A stretch of DNA of 64,000 bases from assembly GCA_963573315.1 (NCBI GenBank), contig OY752147.1, positions 2,294,001 to 2,358,000 on the forward strand, in the 5' to 3' direction. A model generated the notes under the pieces. It made no database searches and was not told the origin of the DNA. It saw only the letters and a program-made list of their open reading frames with translations. Numbering within the stretch: the first letter of the stretch is position 1; each line of letters starts with the position of its first letter. Shown here one piece after another: positions 1-11,942 of this stretch. Source of the stretch: Entomortierella parvispora. Taxonomy: Eukaryota > Mortierellomycota > Mortierellomycetes > Mortierellales > Mortierellaceae. The position numbers and the translations under genes were made by a program.

Positions 1-991
1 ACGCAGTATGACTGGAAAGTGAAGATGTTTTCTATAGACCGTCGTCCCAATTGATAGAAGAAATAGGTTATTTTCATGAATTATTTTGTTTATCAAAGCC
101 GTTACGTGCAATGGGGGTTGTAGCATCGCAGCATACCTGTCCAGCGATTGGCAGCATCTTTGGCTACACCCGAGAATTTTTCTATGCAGTTCATTTCCAG
201 AGAGGTTAGATACCTTGCCATGTCTTCCAGCAGTACAAAATCTCAAACCTCTTGTTCAAATATGTATACAAACTCATACTCTGTGCTTCGAGAAGTGTAG
301 GATCGCTGTCAGCATACAGCTTCAGTTCATTCTGCAGATCCCTATCCAGCGCTTCTGCCGCGGCAAGTTGCGCCATCAATTCGTGGCGATCGTTCTATGG
401 TGCGAAGTCAGAGATCGAAGCCTTCTTTAATACTTTGACATCAAAATCGTTGTTTGCCGTGGAGAGAATAAGCTTCACTTACAGTGTCCTGTCGTCCCCC
501 GCTCGCTTGATGAAGTTTAGCCTCCAATTCATCATTTGATGATTCCAGTCGTTGATGTTCGTCCCGCAGACTCATCAGTTTTGAGTTTTTCTATGGAGAG
601 TCAGAAGAAATTAGGAGATAGGTAACTGAACAGTACCAGGCATGGATTGGCTTTTCTTGACTTACTGTTTGTTGAACGGCACTTGGAAAGGACCAATAGT
701 AGTTGGACGTTCCGATCTTTTCCAACGTCACTAATCCATCATCAACTAGCGACTGTAAAACATCCTTGACAGATTGAGCAACTACTCAAGGATCAGGGAC
801 ATTTGTCAGAGGTGGGTATTAGAGTGTCTCCTTTGGATCTTTTTCCGAAGTTTGTCCTCAGTTCCGATCCAGTGGATCTATTGCTCGGACTGCCAGAGAG
901 ACAATCCTAAGGCCAATAATGCTCTGTACCAATTCCTTTGAGTTTTGGGGCACTCTTTTCCAGTTCTTGCAACTTGTGAAATGTGCCCTGT

Positions 992-1067
<76 letters not shown>

Positions 1068-1286
1068 TTGATACTATTAGTACCTGTGATGTTGCAATAA
1101 CCGCTACTTCTGCCATTTGCCATTACAGATTCGTGCAATAACTCCAGGAGCTTGATGCGCTTATCAGCTGCGGAGAGTCCTTTCCGTGACTAAAAAACGT
1201 TGCAAAAGAAAAAACCAAAACAACTGTCAGAATCCTTTGAATGCCAGCAGAAAGCATGTACCTAATGGCGGAGTAGCGTATACCAT
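1..1286 (-). CDS. MND1: Meiotic nuclear division protein 1 (MND1), 3' end cut by window
   Basis: Eight exons can be assembled: 1284-1286 (only the ATG), 1127-1189, 930-987, 666-781, 483-590, 280-394, 137-181 and 1-31. All junctions are GT-AG and every phase agrees. The product starts MSRKGLSAADKR and continues with FHKLQELEKSAPKLKGI, SVKDVLQSLVDDG, KIGTSNYYWSFPS, a coiled-coil stretch, LYADSDPTLLEA, AKDAANRWTENIF. This is the winged-helix N-terminus, coiled coil and conserved C-terminal block of MND1. About 179 residues are visible and roughly 25 should lie beyond position 1. MND1 pairs with HOP2 and stimulates RAD51/DMC1 strand exchange in meiotic recombination (family knowledge). The first intron directly follows the start codon, and the second contains a long CT microsatellite just before its acceptor. 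The gene is divergent from the transporter at 2630. Confidence 0.9.
993..1065. repeat. (GA)n/(CT)n microsatellite in MND1 intron 2
   Basis: An almost pure GA dinucleotide run of about 35 units. On the coding (minus) strand it is a CT run that ends a few bases before the intron acceptor at 988-989, so it occupies the place of the polypyrimidine tract. Confidence 0.97.
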
Positions 1287-2629
1287 GGTGAAAGAAGGAT
1301 ATGTTCTGAGCGGTTAAGGTGGGGGAACTCTCGAAGAGGGGATTTAAATGGAGAACGGATCGAATGGATGAAAGGAATTACGGGAGGAAAGAGGAGAATA
1401 CGTTTTGGTGGCAAGGCCATGGGGGACACGCGCGAAGGGGACCGATTTGCCACCAAACTGATTTTATTAAGGGTACAGGTGCAATTGAAGATGACAGCCT
1501 CTGGGACTGGTACTAGGACTTTGTGCCTGTGAGTCAATGATCCTTTGCAAGCTCTGTAAAAACGCGCAAGTACATTTTCTGTACTGTACACAATGACATC
1601 GTTTCCTCTTGCCCTGAAGTTCCTGCTTCGGGACAAGCGAACGTGGAGCAGTTCCGAGGACGCCACAGCATCAGAGGTTCACCCGGAGGGCGCAGGCAGG
1701 AAAAAACAACAACCTTGCTCTGCCCGAAGTGAGACCATAAAGTCCCTACGGACACAGGTACACATGTAGGAGAGTGCTGGGAAAACTTCTTTGCAACGTT
1801 CGGTTCAATTGGGTTCCCAGCCAAAGAATGTGGAGACTAGAAAGTATATGTCAATGAATAGAAAGAGTCATCGGAGCACAATAAACAAATTGAGAAAAGA
1901 CAAGTCTGTGCGAGTCAGATTGGCCCCAGGAAGTTCCATGACTGAACGCTGAGAAAGCCTGAAATAGAAAACGGGCACCAATGTTCTGTGAAATGGACAA
2001 AAGACTCTGAGAGGGGGCCAGGGACCCATCGAGTGGACGGTCCTGAATGACGGAGCGAGCCAGAGAAGCAAGACGGATGAGCGACTGCCGTTTTGATTCA
2101 GCAGAAACGCACCGAACCAGAAAAAGACGGGCGCAAAAACAACAAAACAGAAAAAAATTAGGTTGGCGGGTGTGTACCGCACGGCAAGCGAGTCAGAAGG
2201 TGCGAAGTAGGAGTCTGAAAGTGCAAAAAATGAACGCAGGCCGCTGCAAACACACAGGGCGAAGGGGTGTGGACACGGAAATGTCATTGGGACGGAGTCG
2301 GATGCACTCTTGGGGAAGGGCCAGCAGAGAGGCTGAAGAAGAGTTTATGTCGTTGAGAAGTTGAGACCTTGAAAAAAATCCAATAAAAGGGCCGTCCCGC
2401 TCTCACATTCCCACTTTTCTCTTTGCACCTTATTTTCCCTTGCGCTGGTTCGCCTGCGCTTCCTTTTCTCTCTCTCTCTCTTCCACTCTTACTCACCGCA
2501 CCTTCGTTCTTCTTCCCCCCACTCCCCTTCCTCAACCGTCAACCCCTCCACTCTCAGCCCCTGATCCGTTGCCTTGTCCTTCCTGCCGTTCTCCTCTTGT
2601 CCCGATCTGCACACACAAACACACCTCAG
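1287..2629. promoter_or_regulatory. Divergent intergenic region MND1 / YeiH-like gene
   Basis: No convincing gene in about 1.3 kb. The right third (about 2455-2620) is a CT-rich leader typical of the genes here. An AT-rich stretch near 2374-2390 could act as a TATA-like element for the rightward gene. Several short open frames exist on both strands but none has a recognisable motif or splice partners. Confidence 0.4.
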
Positions 2630-5031
2630 ATGGCGTCAGAACAAACTGCTCGAGTACGGCGCCCCTCCGCAGGCGTCAGCCCTTCGCCACTCATCATGAG
2701 CTCCCTCGGCCCGATGGAGTCCCTCGACACCCCCATCCGTACCACAGACAACTACAACAGCAGCGACAACAACGATAACATCCCCATGAGTAACCGACGT
2801 CGTTCGATGTCCATCTCTGCTGCCTCGTCCACTGACTCGCACTCCAATGATACCCTCAGTGGCGACAACAAAAAGTCTGCTGGAAATGCAAACAACATCG
2901 AATCCAGCGACGACAGCAAGGGTCTGTCCAAGAAGGATACCACACCCAACACTTTCTTGACTCGCCATTCGTGGTTGATGGGTTGGAACCATGAGGACTG
3001 GTGGCCCTGCTGGATCGGTCTCTTTCTCTTTGCCTTGGTCTCCATTGTTGTCCACAACAACATTCCAATGGCCGAGTTTCTGCCGTGGAAAGCCAATCCT
3101 TTTGATTCATTGCATGGCACGGGTAACTTTGGCCTCCTGGTCATGTTCCCCCTTCAAGGTCTCTTGGTCTGGTTGGCTCTTTGGATGATCCAGGCTAAAG
3201 CCTGGGAGCAATTCTACAAGGGCTTCTTGGTCATCTATGTCTTGTCGTTTTTTAGCAAGTGGTTGGCCGCCCAAGTCAGCATCAAGAGTGCCAGTTTGGG
3301 AGACTCGATCTGGGCCATTTTGTTTGGTGCAATCTTAAGAAATGCCATGGCAGGAGCACCCTTGCCAGACGGACGATCCAAGCCTCTGCCTCCCTGGCTC
3401 AAGGTCGCACAGCAGACGGAGCTCTACATTGCCATCTCGTTGGTGTTGCTTTGGTAAATATTCTTTGTTGATTGCTACCGTCATTGTTTCCTGTGTTGGG
3501 TGATCCGTGTTCTATGCGTTGATTTATTCGGGGGGTTGACCCTTCCGATATTCTCCTTGCCACACACAACGCCACACCCACTTTTTATCCGCAGGGCAAG
3601 CAATTGAATGGTGCAAAAAAGAGAGGGGCAAGGGGTTGCAGTATACGGAAAATGGAGAGCATGGCACGCTCCGGTCTGATTTTGAAGGCAGGTGCAAAAC
3701 TGGGAGCTAAAAGGCTATTGTTGCTGATCAGCGGACCCGGACTAGCTAAGAGCAGAAAGATATACGCGTGAGAGGAAGTTCATTGTAGAATAGTAGAGGG
3801 GAGAGAATTACACTCGAAGAGGAAAGAACCAAACTAGGGCGACACGGAGGGACCGGAGGAAGGACCGACGTTTGTCAATTCAGTAACGTCGATCTTGTCT
3901 GATGGCGTCAGATGGTGCCATTGCTTTTGGGCGCACAGACTGAGTACCACGGGAGAACTGTTGGCAAGAGAGAAGGAAGAGGAGGGCAAGGAGGGAGGTG
4001 CATCGGAAAGCCAACCATCCACGAGGACAAATATCGAGGAACACACACTCTCACGCCCATCGGAGTAAAAAAACCCCTCTGGCTCTTTACACCTTAAACC
4101 TTTTTTTTTTTTTTTTCTTCTTTGGCGTGCCACTGACTCTCTCTTTTGTGCCGTTTTGTCTGCAAACAGTATTAACTTTTCCGTCCTCAAGCCATTGGCC
4201 CCCCGTGCGCTCTTTGTGTCATGGATCGACACCCCTTCGCTCTTTGTCGTCGTTGCCATGATTGGCACAAGCTGGCTCAAGATTGATCTCCAGACCAGTA
4301 TGATCATGTCTGGAGCCACCTTCATCTGTGGTTCCTCTGCTGCCATTGCCCTCTCATCCTCGCTCGGCGCCGGAAACAAGGCTGATCTACCCATTGCCAT
4401 TATCTCGGTCTTCACTATCCCTTCCATCATTGCTCTGCCATACATTGCCAAGGCCATTGGTATCAGTGCCAAGGTGGCCGGTGCCTGGTTCGGAGGATGT
4501 GTTGATTCCACCGGTGCTGTCATTGCCGCCGCCACCATTTACGGTGACCCAGGCAATGTCGCTGTTCAGACCTCTGCCGTGGTCAAGATGGTCCAGAACG
4601 TGCTGATCGGTCCCATCTCTGTTGGTGTCGCTGTCGTTTGGACTCAGCGTGAGGAACGCCGTCGCCGAGCTGTTGTCAGCACCTTGGAGGACGAGACCTT
4701 GCGATCAAAGTCGGATTTCAAGCCCGTTCCATACACCACTTTGTTGTGGAGCCGATTCCCCAAATTCGTGCTCGGATTCATTGCCACGGCAATCTTGTTC
4801 AACACGGTCGTGCCCTCCGAGGATCGCACAACGGTGAACAACTTTAGTTTCATGGTTGGTGAGTGGTTCTCCACCATGTCGTTCGTCAGTATCGGCCTGG
4901 GACTTCAGTTCCATGAACTGAGACGGGAGGCAAGATTGTTGCTCAAGCTGACGACGTTGTATGCTTTGGCTCAAATGGTCGACATCTTGAGTACCTTTGC
5001 CCTCGCCTATGTTGCGTTTGAGCTCTTTTAG
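2630..5031 (+). CDS. YeiH/UPF0324-type putative sulfate-exporter membrane protein
   Basis: Two exons, 2630-3453 and 4170-5031, joined across a long 716-nt intron; the codon TG|T restores Cys and the product is 561 aa. The first 100 or so residues are Ser/Asn-rich and probably cytosolic. Then comes HEDWWPCWIGL followed by about ten hydrophobic segments, including GATFICGSSAAIA and FGGCVDSTGAVIAAA, conserved blocks of the bacterial YeiH family (Pfam Cons_hypoth698). Family members are predicted anion (sulfate or sulfonate) exporters; the substrate here is inferred only. A longer in-frame opening starts at 2423, but 2630 is the first ATG after the pyrimidine-rich leader and lies directly before the hydrophilic domain. 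The family is mainly bacterial, so an old transfer is possible. Confidence 0.82.
3454..4169 (+). other. 716-nt intron of the YeiH-like gene
   Basis: Donor GTAAAT and acceptor AAACAG. It is six to ten times longer than most introns in the window and ends with a 16-T tract (about 4101-4117). I see no gene or structured RNA that I can support inside it. The 234-residue opening on the opposite strand (3834-4538) runs through exon 2 and is a shadow. Confidence 0.75.
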
Positions 5032-5330
5032 AGATATGTTACAATAGATACCTTGTACCTTGTTTTGCTTTGTCCCTTTCTCGTTTGATTCTTTGACGAG
5101 AAATAAAGATTTTTTCCGATTTTTTAATTGTGGCGATTGAACATGAAAGACGCGTCTTTCTCCTAGCACAAAGAGGGAAGACCCCTCGTCCCCGTATCCT
5201 CATTCGGAGATAATCAAGAAGAGGATATTCTTGTTCAATACCGACGTTCTTGACCCCAAGATGGATAATGGTCGTCGGTCGTAATCACTCTTTTCCAACT
5301 CTTTTTCTTCACTTTAATGAGCTACTAAGT

Positions 5331-7108
5331 ATGACCAACACCACCAACGGCAGATCCGAGTCTTCATCTTCATCATCAACCGTGCCAGTCCTCAGCTTGA
5401 CTCAGTTCGGTGAACATCCTAGCGCAACATCATCAGGATCAACTGTCAGCGTTGGATGGGTCTTGGCACCATACTCATCCAATTGGTGCTCCATAGTTCC
5501 AAAGCTGATTGTCGAAAATACGACAAGTCCCGCCACCTCCAAAGTCTTGACGACCTGGCCTGAAGTGTTTGAAGGCGTTGGGATCAGTCAGGTTTCTGTC
5601 GCGCTGCCATACACCAAGATCAAGGTAATTACTCAAAAATACTCAAAAATATTCTGGCTGAATGCCACCCTGCTGGAACTGATCCATGTAATTTATCCGA
5701 TCGATCTGTTCAGCTAGTAGTCCACATTGAGCTCTGGTGCACGACCCTATCCAGTCCCAACGCCTCGGCTTGTTGCGGTCAGTCACCATCTTTCTCTCTG
5801 GTACCATTACCGACCACATCCTCATTCCTACCTCCATTTACATCTCGATCAAGCACGGTTCTCCAAACGAGCCTTTTACAGTCTGCTCCTATCCCTTCTT
5901 CCTCGACTTTCTTAACACCGATGCCAAACTCTAAAGACTTTCCAACTGGAGGGGTCGTATTCTGTGCAATTGTGATATTTCTTCTCGCCTTCTTTTTCTT
6001 TTTGTACACATACCGTCGGCAGCAGAATCAAAGCCGCAAGCAACAGCTCAAGAGGTCGATTTCGCGACCAAGTCTGATCACTTCCTCGACCCCTTGGCGA
6101 TTAGGAGGAGGAGAAAGGAGGTCAGCAAGGCAGACTCAAAGACAAGAGGATCTTGAGATGGGAGAAAATGAACTTTTGACAATGATGCCATTTGGAAGTC
6201 GTGTTCTACCTTATCGATACACGAGAAGATCGCTCGATAGAGGCGACCCTGGAATATCACCGCCATTAATGACAGATCATTGCCCAGAGAACCAGAGAAA
6301 CCAACCATGGTCCCTTTTACTGCCACAGAGACCGCCACCTGTGGCAACCTTCACTCGATCTACAAGAATGGCAGGAGCTGGGACAGGGAGAACGTTGGCT
6401 CTGGTACGCGCTGTGAGTCACAATCAAGAACGACCAGAAATATCTCGACTTGGGCAACGTACGACAGGTTTATCCAATAATAAGCCTACTCCTTGCTTGG
6501 ATACGCCCATTGATCACGCCCGACATTTGTACCAGCAACAGCATGAGCAGAGACATCTTCGTGAGGAGCGACATCGGCAAAAGCTACAAAGACAGAATAA
6601 GGAAGAAAGAGAAGAGGCGGAACGGCAACGGGCTGGGAATCAAGTACATGTACGACTTCAGCAGCAGGAACACAAAGTGGATGTGCAACCAATACTGAAA
6701 CATCACAAACTTGAACGTGCACAAAGTGCTCAACGCCAACAGGACCACCTTGTCGTTCGACGAGATCCACCTGTAACACATGTTCCTTCAGAAAAGTCAT
6801 CAACCTTGACGATAGACCACTTTTTGAACCTGACGGGCCATCAAGACCAAACTCAGATCCATGTCAAAGCTGGCGGCAGTGTCAACACTCTAGCCAACCA
6901 TACCGACCACGGCAGCCTGGATTGTGTGGCAGGCATGCCACCCAGCGCCAGGGCAAGAGCGCGGGCCAGAGAACTAGCTAAGCCGGATACAATTGACCTA
7001 GAGAGCTATTACAGCGGATTGGACGGTGGCGATGATGACGGCGATAGAAATGACAGCAGAGCTAGAGGTGACTCCTTGTTCAATGTCCCTCACCTGCGTT
7101 ACTTCTGA
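5331..7108 (+). CDS. Single-pass membrane protein with Gln/Arg-rich cytoplasmic tail
   Basis: Two exons, 5331-5624 and 5714-7108 (intron 89 nt, phase 0), giving 562 aa; the second exon stays open through the splice into the frame of the membrane segment. Residues 1 to about 175 are Ser/Thr-rich with several Cys and no clear signal peptide. One strong transmembrane helix (GGVVFCAIVIFLLAFFFF, about 177-198) is followed by basic residues. The remaining 360 residues are charged, with a Gln/Glu/Arg coiled-coil-like stretch around residues 370-430. The layout suggests a type I or III plasma-membrane sensor-like protein with an extracellular N-terminal part; this is inference. I do not recognise the family. 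A signal peptide could be encoded in an upstream exon that I could not find. Confidence 0.6.
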
Positions 7109-7257
7109 CCTGGAGACTTGGACGTGTTGGACTGTTTTTTCATTCCTGCTGTGCGACATGTTACCTGTCATAAACCACATGAACGCCTTCGCCTTTTCTT
7201 TCTCTCCTTTCTCATCGCTCAGTCAAGTTTCCCTTCACACGCACACACTCTTCGAGG

Positions 7258-8124
7258 ATGCTCGACTCTTCAACACTAAGGATCGACCAATGCGTCCCAG
7301 CCGAGGTGTGGAAACACATCTTTAGCTACCTCTATCCTTCACAACTCTGTCGTCTCTCCAGAGTTAACCACACTTTCAACGCCATTGTCAGCTCGCTCCC
7401 AATCTGGTATCATCTCTTCACAAAGTTCAACTACAGGAAACGACTTCGATTACTCTCTGGCAAAACAGCATCCAAGTGCTACATGTTGTACGTGTGCGCC
7501 AACAGTCTCCACATTTGCGAACAATGTTACTGGCATGTCAAATCATCCTGTATGTACCATTTTCCGTTGCCTGTCCTGGAGCCCCTACCAAAGAGTTACT
7601 CTTCCGAAAAGGAAGTTGACAAACTGTGCATGGATCCATATAAAAGTGTCTATGATTATAGAAGCTTTGTGAACAATCTGAGGGACCATATACCCTCAAT
7701 TCACGGTGACGACACTCTCGATTTCATGGAGGATGACGGAAATATGTTCTCGGAGCTCGATCAGTTTCAAACCGTTGGAGCCCCAATCAATCTTTCCTGG
7801 ACTGTCCGAAAGTGCCTCGGTTGTCGTAGAAAGCGAGAACTTGAGCAATTGCCGGAAGAGATTATGGACAGACTTCCCAGGCCATCACTCACTCGTACTT
7901 TAATCATGACTAAATGGTGTGAGATCTTCCCTGGATACCGGTTTGCTTCAATAACGGACAATAACTACTTGCATTCTCTATTGCCGATCACCGAAGAATT
8001 TGTCTTGAGCGAACTGGAGAAGCACTATGGTGGGGCGGTGGGTGTAGAGGTATCAATGGAGTCGTCCAAGGCGTATTATGAGAAAACAAAGGCGAGAATT
8101 CAGTGGTATCGAAACCTAGATTGA
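7258..8124 (+). CDS. F-box protein with cysteine pairs
   Basis: Single exon of 288 aa. Residues 13-55 form an F-box: VPAEVWKHIFSYLYPSQLC followed by LSRVNHTFNAIVSSLPIWYHLF. Downstream lie CxxC pairs (ICEQC and KCLGC) that may bind a metal. F-box proteins bind SKP1 and recruit substrates to SCF ubiquitin ligases (family knowledge). The substrate-binding part is not a recognisable LRR or WD40 array. It sits about 150 bp downstream of the membrane-protein gene and 115 bp upstream of the INO80B-like gene, all on the same strand. Confidence 0.75.
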   Translation: MLDSSTLRIDQCVPAEVWKHIFSYLYPSQLCRLSRVNHTFNAIVSSLPIWYHLFTKFNYRKRLRLLSGKTASKCYMLYVCANSLHICEQCYWHVKSSCMYHFPLPVLEPLPKSYSSEKEVDKLCMDPYKSVYDYRSFVNNLRDHIPSIHGDDTLDFMEDDGNMFSELDQFQTVGAPINLSWTVRKCLGCRRKRELEQLPEEIMDRLPRPSLTRTLIMTKWCEIFPGYRFASITDNNYLHSLLPITEEFVLSELEKHYGGAVGVEVSMESSKAYYEKTKARIQWYRNLD

Positions 8125-8238
8125 ACAGCTGGACGTCGCTCGCTAAGGGTAGATGCACGTGACCTTTTTCACTCCAATAAAATAAATGCAAGCATTGCAT
8201 GCGAACTATTCTCTACTTTTCTCTTTGCACATCACATC

Positions 8239-10258
8239 ATGTCCCGACGAGCAGCAGCACAGCAACCCCAGTACACCTTTGACGACGACGATGAGGAAGA
8301 CGATGACCAGGACGATTTGCTAAGCGGAAGTGAAAATGGCGATGACGACGAAGATCAGGACGATGGCGAGTCAGAGGATGATGTCTATGGAGATCGTCCC
8401 AAGGGTCGTTCGGCCGCTTCGTCTTCCTCTGCCAAGAACACCGCCACCTCTGCCTCCACTAGAAGAGGCGCCACTTCGAGACAAGCCAGTGCTGCATCGA
8501 AAGCGAAAGCGTCTGCTTCCTTGCCAGCACGATCCGCTTCCAGTCGCGCGTCAGCAGCAGCAGCTCCCTCACCAGCCACAAAGTCTGCGACACAAACTCG
8601 CGGAGGAAACGTTACAAAGCGGACACAGTTCGTAGAGCCCCCGTCGAGCAGGACACGGAAAACAGCTGTCAACTATGCAGAGCCTGAGGAGGACGATCTC
8701 GAGGATGAAGACGAAGAGGACGAAGAGGATGAGGATGACGAAGGACTGGACGATGACGAGGAGGATCAGGTTCCGCCCGCCAAATCAACCTCTTCCAGAA
8801 GAGGCGCCGCAGCCCCTGCGCCTGCACAACGGTCCTCATCTAGAAGAGGTGCTGCGACAACACAATCCAAGCAGTCATCCAAGAGAAGAGGTATTATAGA
8901 TTTTTTAATAACTATTTTGCCAGATATTTATGAGCTTTTTCGTACGACTAATTCCGTATTCCTGGTATTTAGCATCCACGCCGCTGAGTTCAGAGGACAA
9001 TGAAGAAGACGAAGAAGACGAAGATGAGGAAGACGAGGAGGAGATATCTCGACCAGTATCACCCACAAAGAAGCGCGGGGGACGATCCTCAAAGGATATG
9101 GATATTGACTCTGTCTCATCATCACAGCGGGGTAGTAGCCGCGCCGGTGACGATGATCTGGATATGGAAATGATGGAGGAAGATGACGAGGACAATCAGA
9201 GCCTTGGCGAAGAAGACGATGAGGAGGAGGATGATGAGGAAGAGGAAGAGGAAGAGGAAGATATTGATGTGGAGGACGACATTGATATGAAGGACGACGA
9301 CGACGAGGATGAGGATGATATCGAGAACACAAAACCATTAGTACCCAAGCCAGGTTTGGCTTCCAATGCCTCTGCAAACGCCAAGGGCAAGAAGGTCGAC
9401 CGGAGTCTGATGGACATGGAGGGAGATGACGACGATGAATCTGAAGAGGATGAGTTTAGTGACGACGATTTCTCAAACCCGCAGATGGGTATGGGCTTCG
9501 GTGGACTGATGACAAAGAGACAGAGGTCAAAGCTGGACGTCCATGATGTTTCCTTGGAACTGTTTGAGCTGCCTGTTGGTATGTCTTGCAACGGGTGTGA
9601 TGTCTTTCAGTATTTACTGGTACGCTAATACTCGACTTTTGATCTTGATTCACTAGCTGCCTCTCGCAAGCGCCATCATACAGAGGAAGAAATGGCATTG
9701 AAAAAGAGCGAAATCACACGTCGACGTAAGAATCAATCGGCACAGAGGGCAGAGCAGGACAAACTCGAGACCATCAACCGACTGCTCAAGAAGCAGGCTG
9801 GAAAGCGCAAGAAAGGTGCTCAGGATGATGACGAAGGAGGCGATGACAAAAAGTCAAACGAGATTGATGGCGCCAATGATGGTTCTCGATCTGGACGGGT
9901 GAATAGATTCATGACCCCCTCAAGTTATGTCCGTATCCGGTACGGCGTCGATGGAACAACGTTGTCCATACCCGAGGAATCGTTGGAGGATGTACCTTCT
10001 TGGATCCAGAAATCAATCCCACCAGTGACACCACGAGTCGACCTGTTGAAACTGGATGCTAATGGAGTGAAGAGAGGACCAGTCTCGATTGAGGTTCTGG
10101 ATACTCCTGTGATGCCCTTGAAGGAGCCTGCATATCCAGCGCCAAGAGGAACGTGTGAGGTATCGCAATGTCCTCAACCTTGGAAATACCGGGCAACCAA
10201 GAGCAAAAAGGTTGCATGTGGATTGGAGCACCTGAAGATGGTCGAGGCTGAGGCATAG
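8239..10258 (+). CDS. INO80 complex subunit B / Ies2-like (PAPA-1 + HIT-like finger)
   Basis: Three exons, 8239-8890, 8973-9578 and 9657-10258; product 619 aa. The first 400 residues are very acidic, with long Asp/Glu runs alternating with Ser/Arg/Ala-rich stretches. From about residue 420 comes the PAPA-1-like block: TEEEMALKKSEITRRRKNQS followed by LETINRLLKKQAGKRK. The C-terminus has CEVSQCPQPWKYR and VACGLEHL, a reduced HIT-type zinc finger. This order (acidic region, PAPA-1, HIT-like) is that of INO80B/Ies2, a nuclear subunit that activates the INO80 nucleosome remodeller. The finger keeps only about three Cys and one His and may be degenerate. The gene converges on the DMP-like gene with 162 bp between stop codons. 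Confidence 0.85.
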
Positions 10259-10420
10259 GTGCAGCAGTTTAGGTCCTCGCATGGCCATCCCACTTTCAAT
10301 CGAGGGGTTATTTTGTAGATAGAGACGATGAAGTGTGAATATATTCACCATAATAATGAAAAAATAATTGAAAGAATGATTCTACTGGAATGGAGAAGTC
10401 GAATCGCACATGCCACAGCC

Positions 10421-11942
10421 TTACTCGACCTTGACAGAGAAAGGCTCCTCCCCTCCTTGCTGCTCCGATTCAACGATCCATTCTCCTTTCTCGCCCACTT
10501 GAGGATCCTGATTTTGATAACAAGGACTTGAAAACAAGCTGACACGACTCACATTTCCGACATTCATGCCCAGCCCCCCTGAACCGCCCAAGATCGTGGC
10601 GCTGGCGATACGAGCTCCTGCTCCTGTTCCTACTCCTGTGCCAACGCCTGTCCCTCCTCCCCCTCCTCCCCCCATACTTGTCGCAGACTGATCACTATTG
10701 ACGGAAAAAGCGGCGGTGGATCGGTTGTTGGAAACCTGACCCATGATAGAATTGAGAGCTGTATCATCCAAGGCAACATTGGTCAATCCTGCCGACGTTG
10801 TACTTGGATAAAGGGACATTGTCATATTGGGCGACATGGACGAGGACTGACTCATGGGTACAGAAGTGGATGTCGCGGCGTTGTAACTAGTCGCCGTGGC
10901 GGGTGGCGCAGAGGTCGTCGCGTACGCGGTCGTAGGGGGAAGAGTGGACGCAGGTGGAGGTGGAGAAGTTGTGTACGTTGGAACGGTGCCGTTCGAGGTC
11001 TGAGTCGATTGAACATTTGTTTGGGGGACGACCATAAGTCCAATGGAAAGGGAAGGGTCATCGATCCAGAACATGGCGATAAAACAACAAATCACCAACA
11101 GGATAATCTGCGTGAACACAAAGATCCAGGGCTTGATACTCGGAAACAGACATTGACTGACCGACGCCGAGAACAAGGACAGGGTCCCAAACGCCACAAA
11201 TGATAACAGGGCATGACCCCAGACGTGGGTGTCTCCGAAATCCAGGTAGTAATAGTTGCCCGCTGCGTAAACGATTCCTGCTCGATATTTGGGTTTTGGA
11301 GGCGATTTCTTTTTCTTGTGGTTTGGCGCTGTTGTGGATTTTGAAGGGGAAGAGGTTGAAGTCTTGCGTTGAACCAGCGTGCCAGAGGAGGAGCCATTGA
11401 CCCTAGTCTGAGTGCTACTCTCGGCGGTCGTTTGCTCTCCTTGACTCCCGCTTCCTCCTCCTCCACTGTTGCTGCTATCTTCGTCATCACTGTCGTTGTC
11501 GTCCGAGTCTGCCAGTGGAGGACTACCTCCAGGGGGCACCTGTTTCAAGAACGAGAGGAAGAGCGCCAGGAAGAACCCGATACACAGTGAGATCATCAAT
11601 GCGTCGCTTTGGTCCTCGGTGCAGGTGGTATATGTGAACGAAGCCCCCGGAAGATAGTAACACGTATAATTGGACGTTGGCGTCTCAACAATGGTTGTCA
11701 CAGGTGAAGGGGTTGCACCCAAGGAGAATGAATACGTTTCTCTAAGAACATGGCAAGTATTGACCCACATGGACCAGATGACATCCGTTAGGCACTAAGA
11801 ATCCGATCTAAAAAGAATTGGGTGAGCTAGAAGCAGTTGAAAGGGGGGAAAGGCAGACTTACAAAGCAGTGTAGATCACATAGGAACCTAATGGCATGTA
11901 GTTTGCCAGTTTGGTGATCGAAGACACGATCTGGACATCCAT
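10421..11942 (-). CDS. Four-helix membrane protein resembling DMP/DUF679
   Basis: Exons 11863-11942 and 10421-11741 (121-nt intron, phase 2) give 466 aa from the ATG at 11942; further 5' exons are possible. Helix order: KLANYMPLGSYVIYTAL; an outside loop with N-glycosylation sites and Cys; DALMISLCIGFFLALFLSFL; a Ser/Gly/Lys linker; HALLSFVAFGTLSLFSAS then CLFPSIKP; WIFVFTQIILLVICCFIAMF. This four-helix pattern, with 'LP.G' in helix 1, 'HALLSF' and a 'C.FP' motif after helix 3, matches plant DMP (DUF679) proteins, which act in endomembranes and gamete fusion. The Ser/Thr/Pro-rich and Gly-rich C-terminal 190 residues are extra. I assign the family by pattern only. The alternative acceptor just before CLTDVIWS would change about 13 residues. 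Confidence 0.55.

Noticed and set aside
878..1138. Leu/Ser-repeat open frames on the minus strand
   Set aside because: They translate the CT microsatellite inside MND1 intron 2.
3834..4538. 234-residue open frame on the minus strand
   Set aside because: It lies opposite the YeiH intron and exon 2, has no motifs, and the plus-strand reading gives a conserved membrane protein.
8905..9591. Poly-Ser open frames on the minus strand
   Set aside because: They are the complement of the Asp/Glu runs of the INO80B-like gene.
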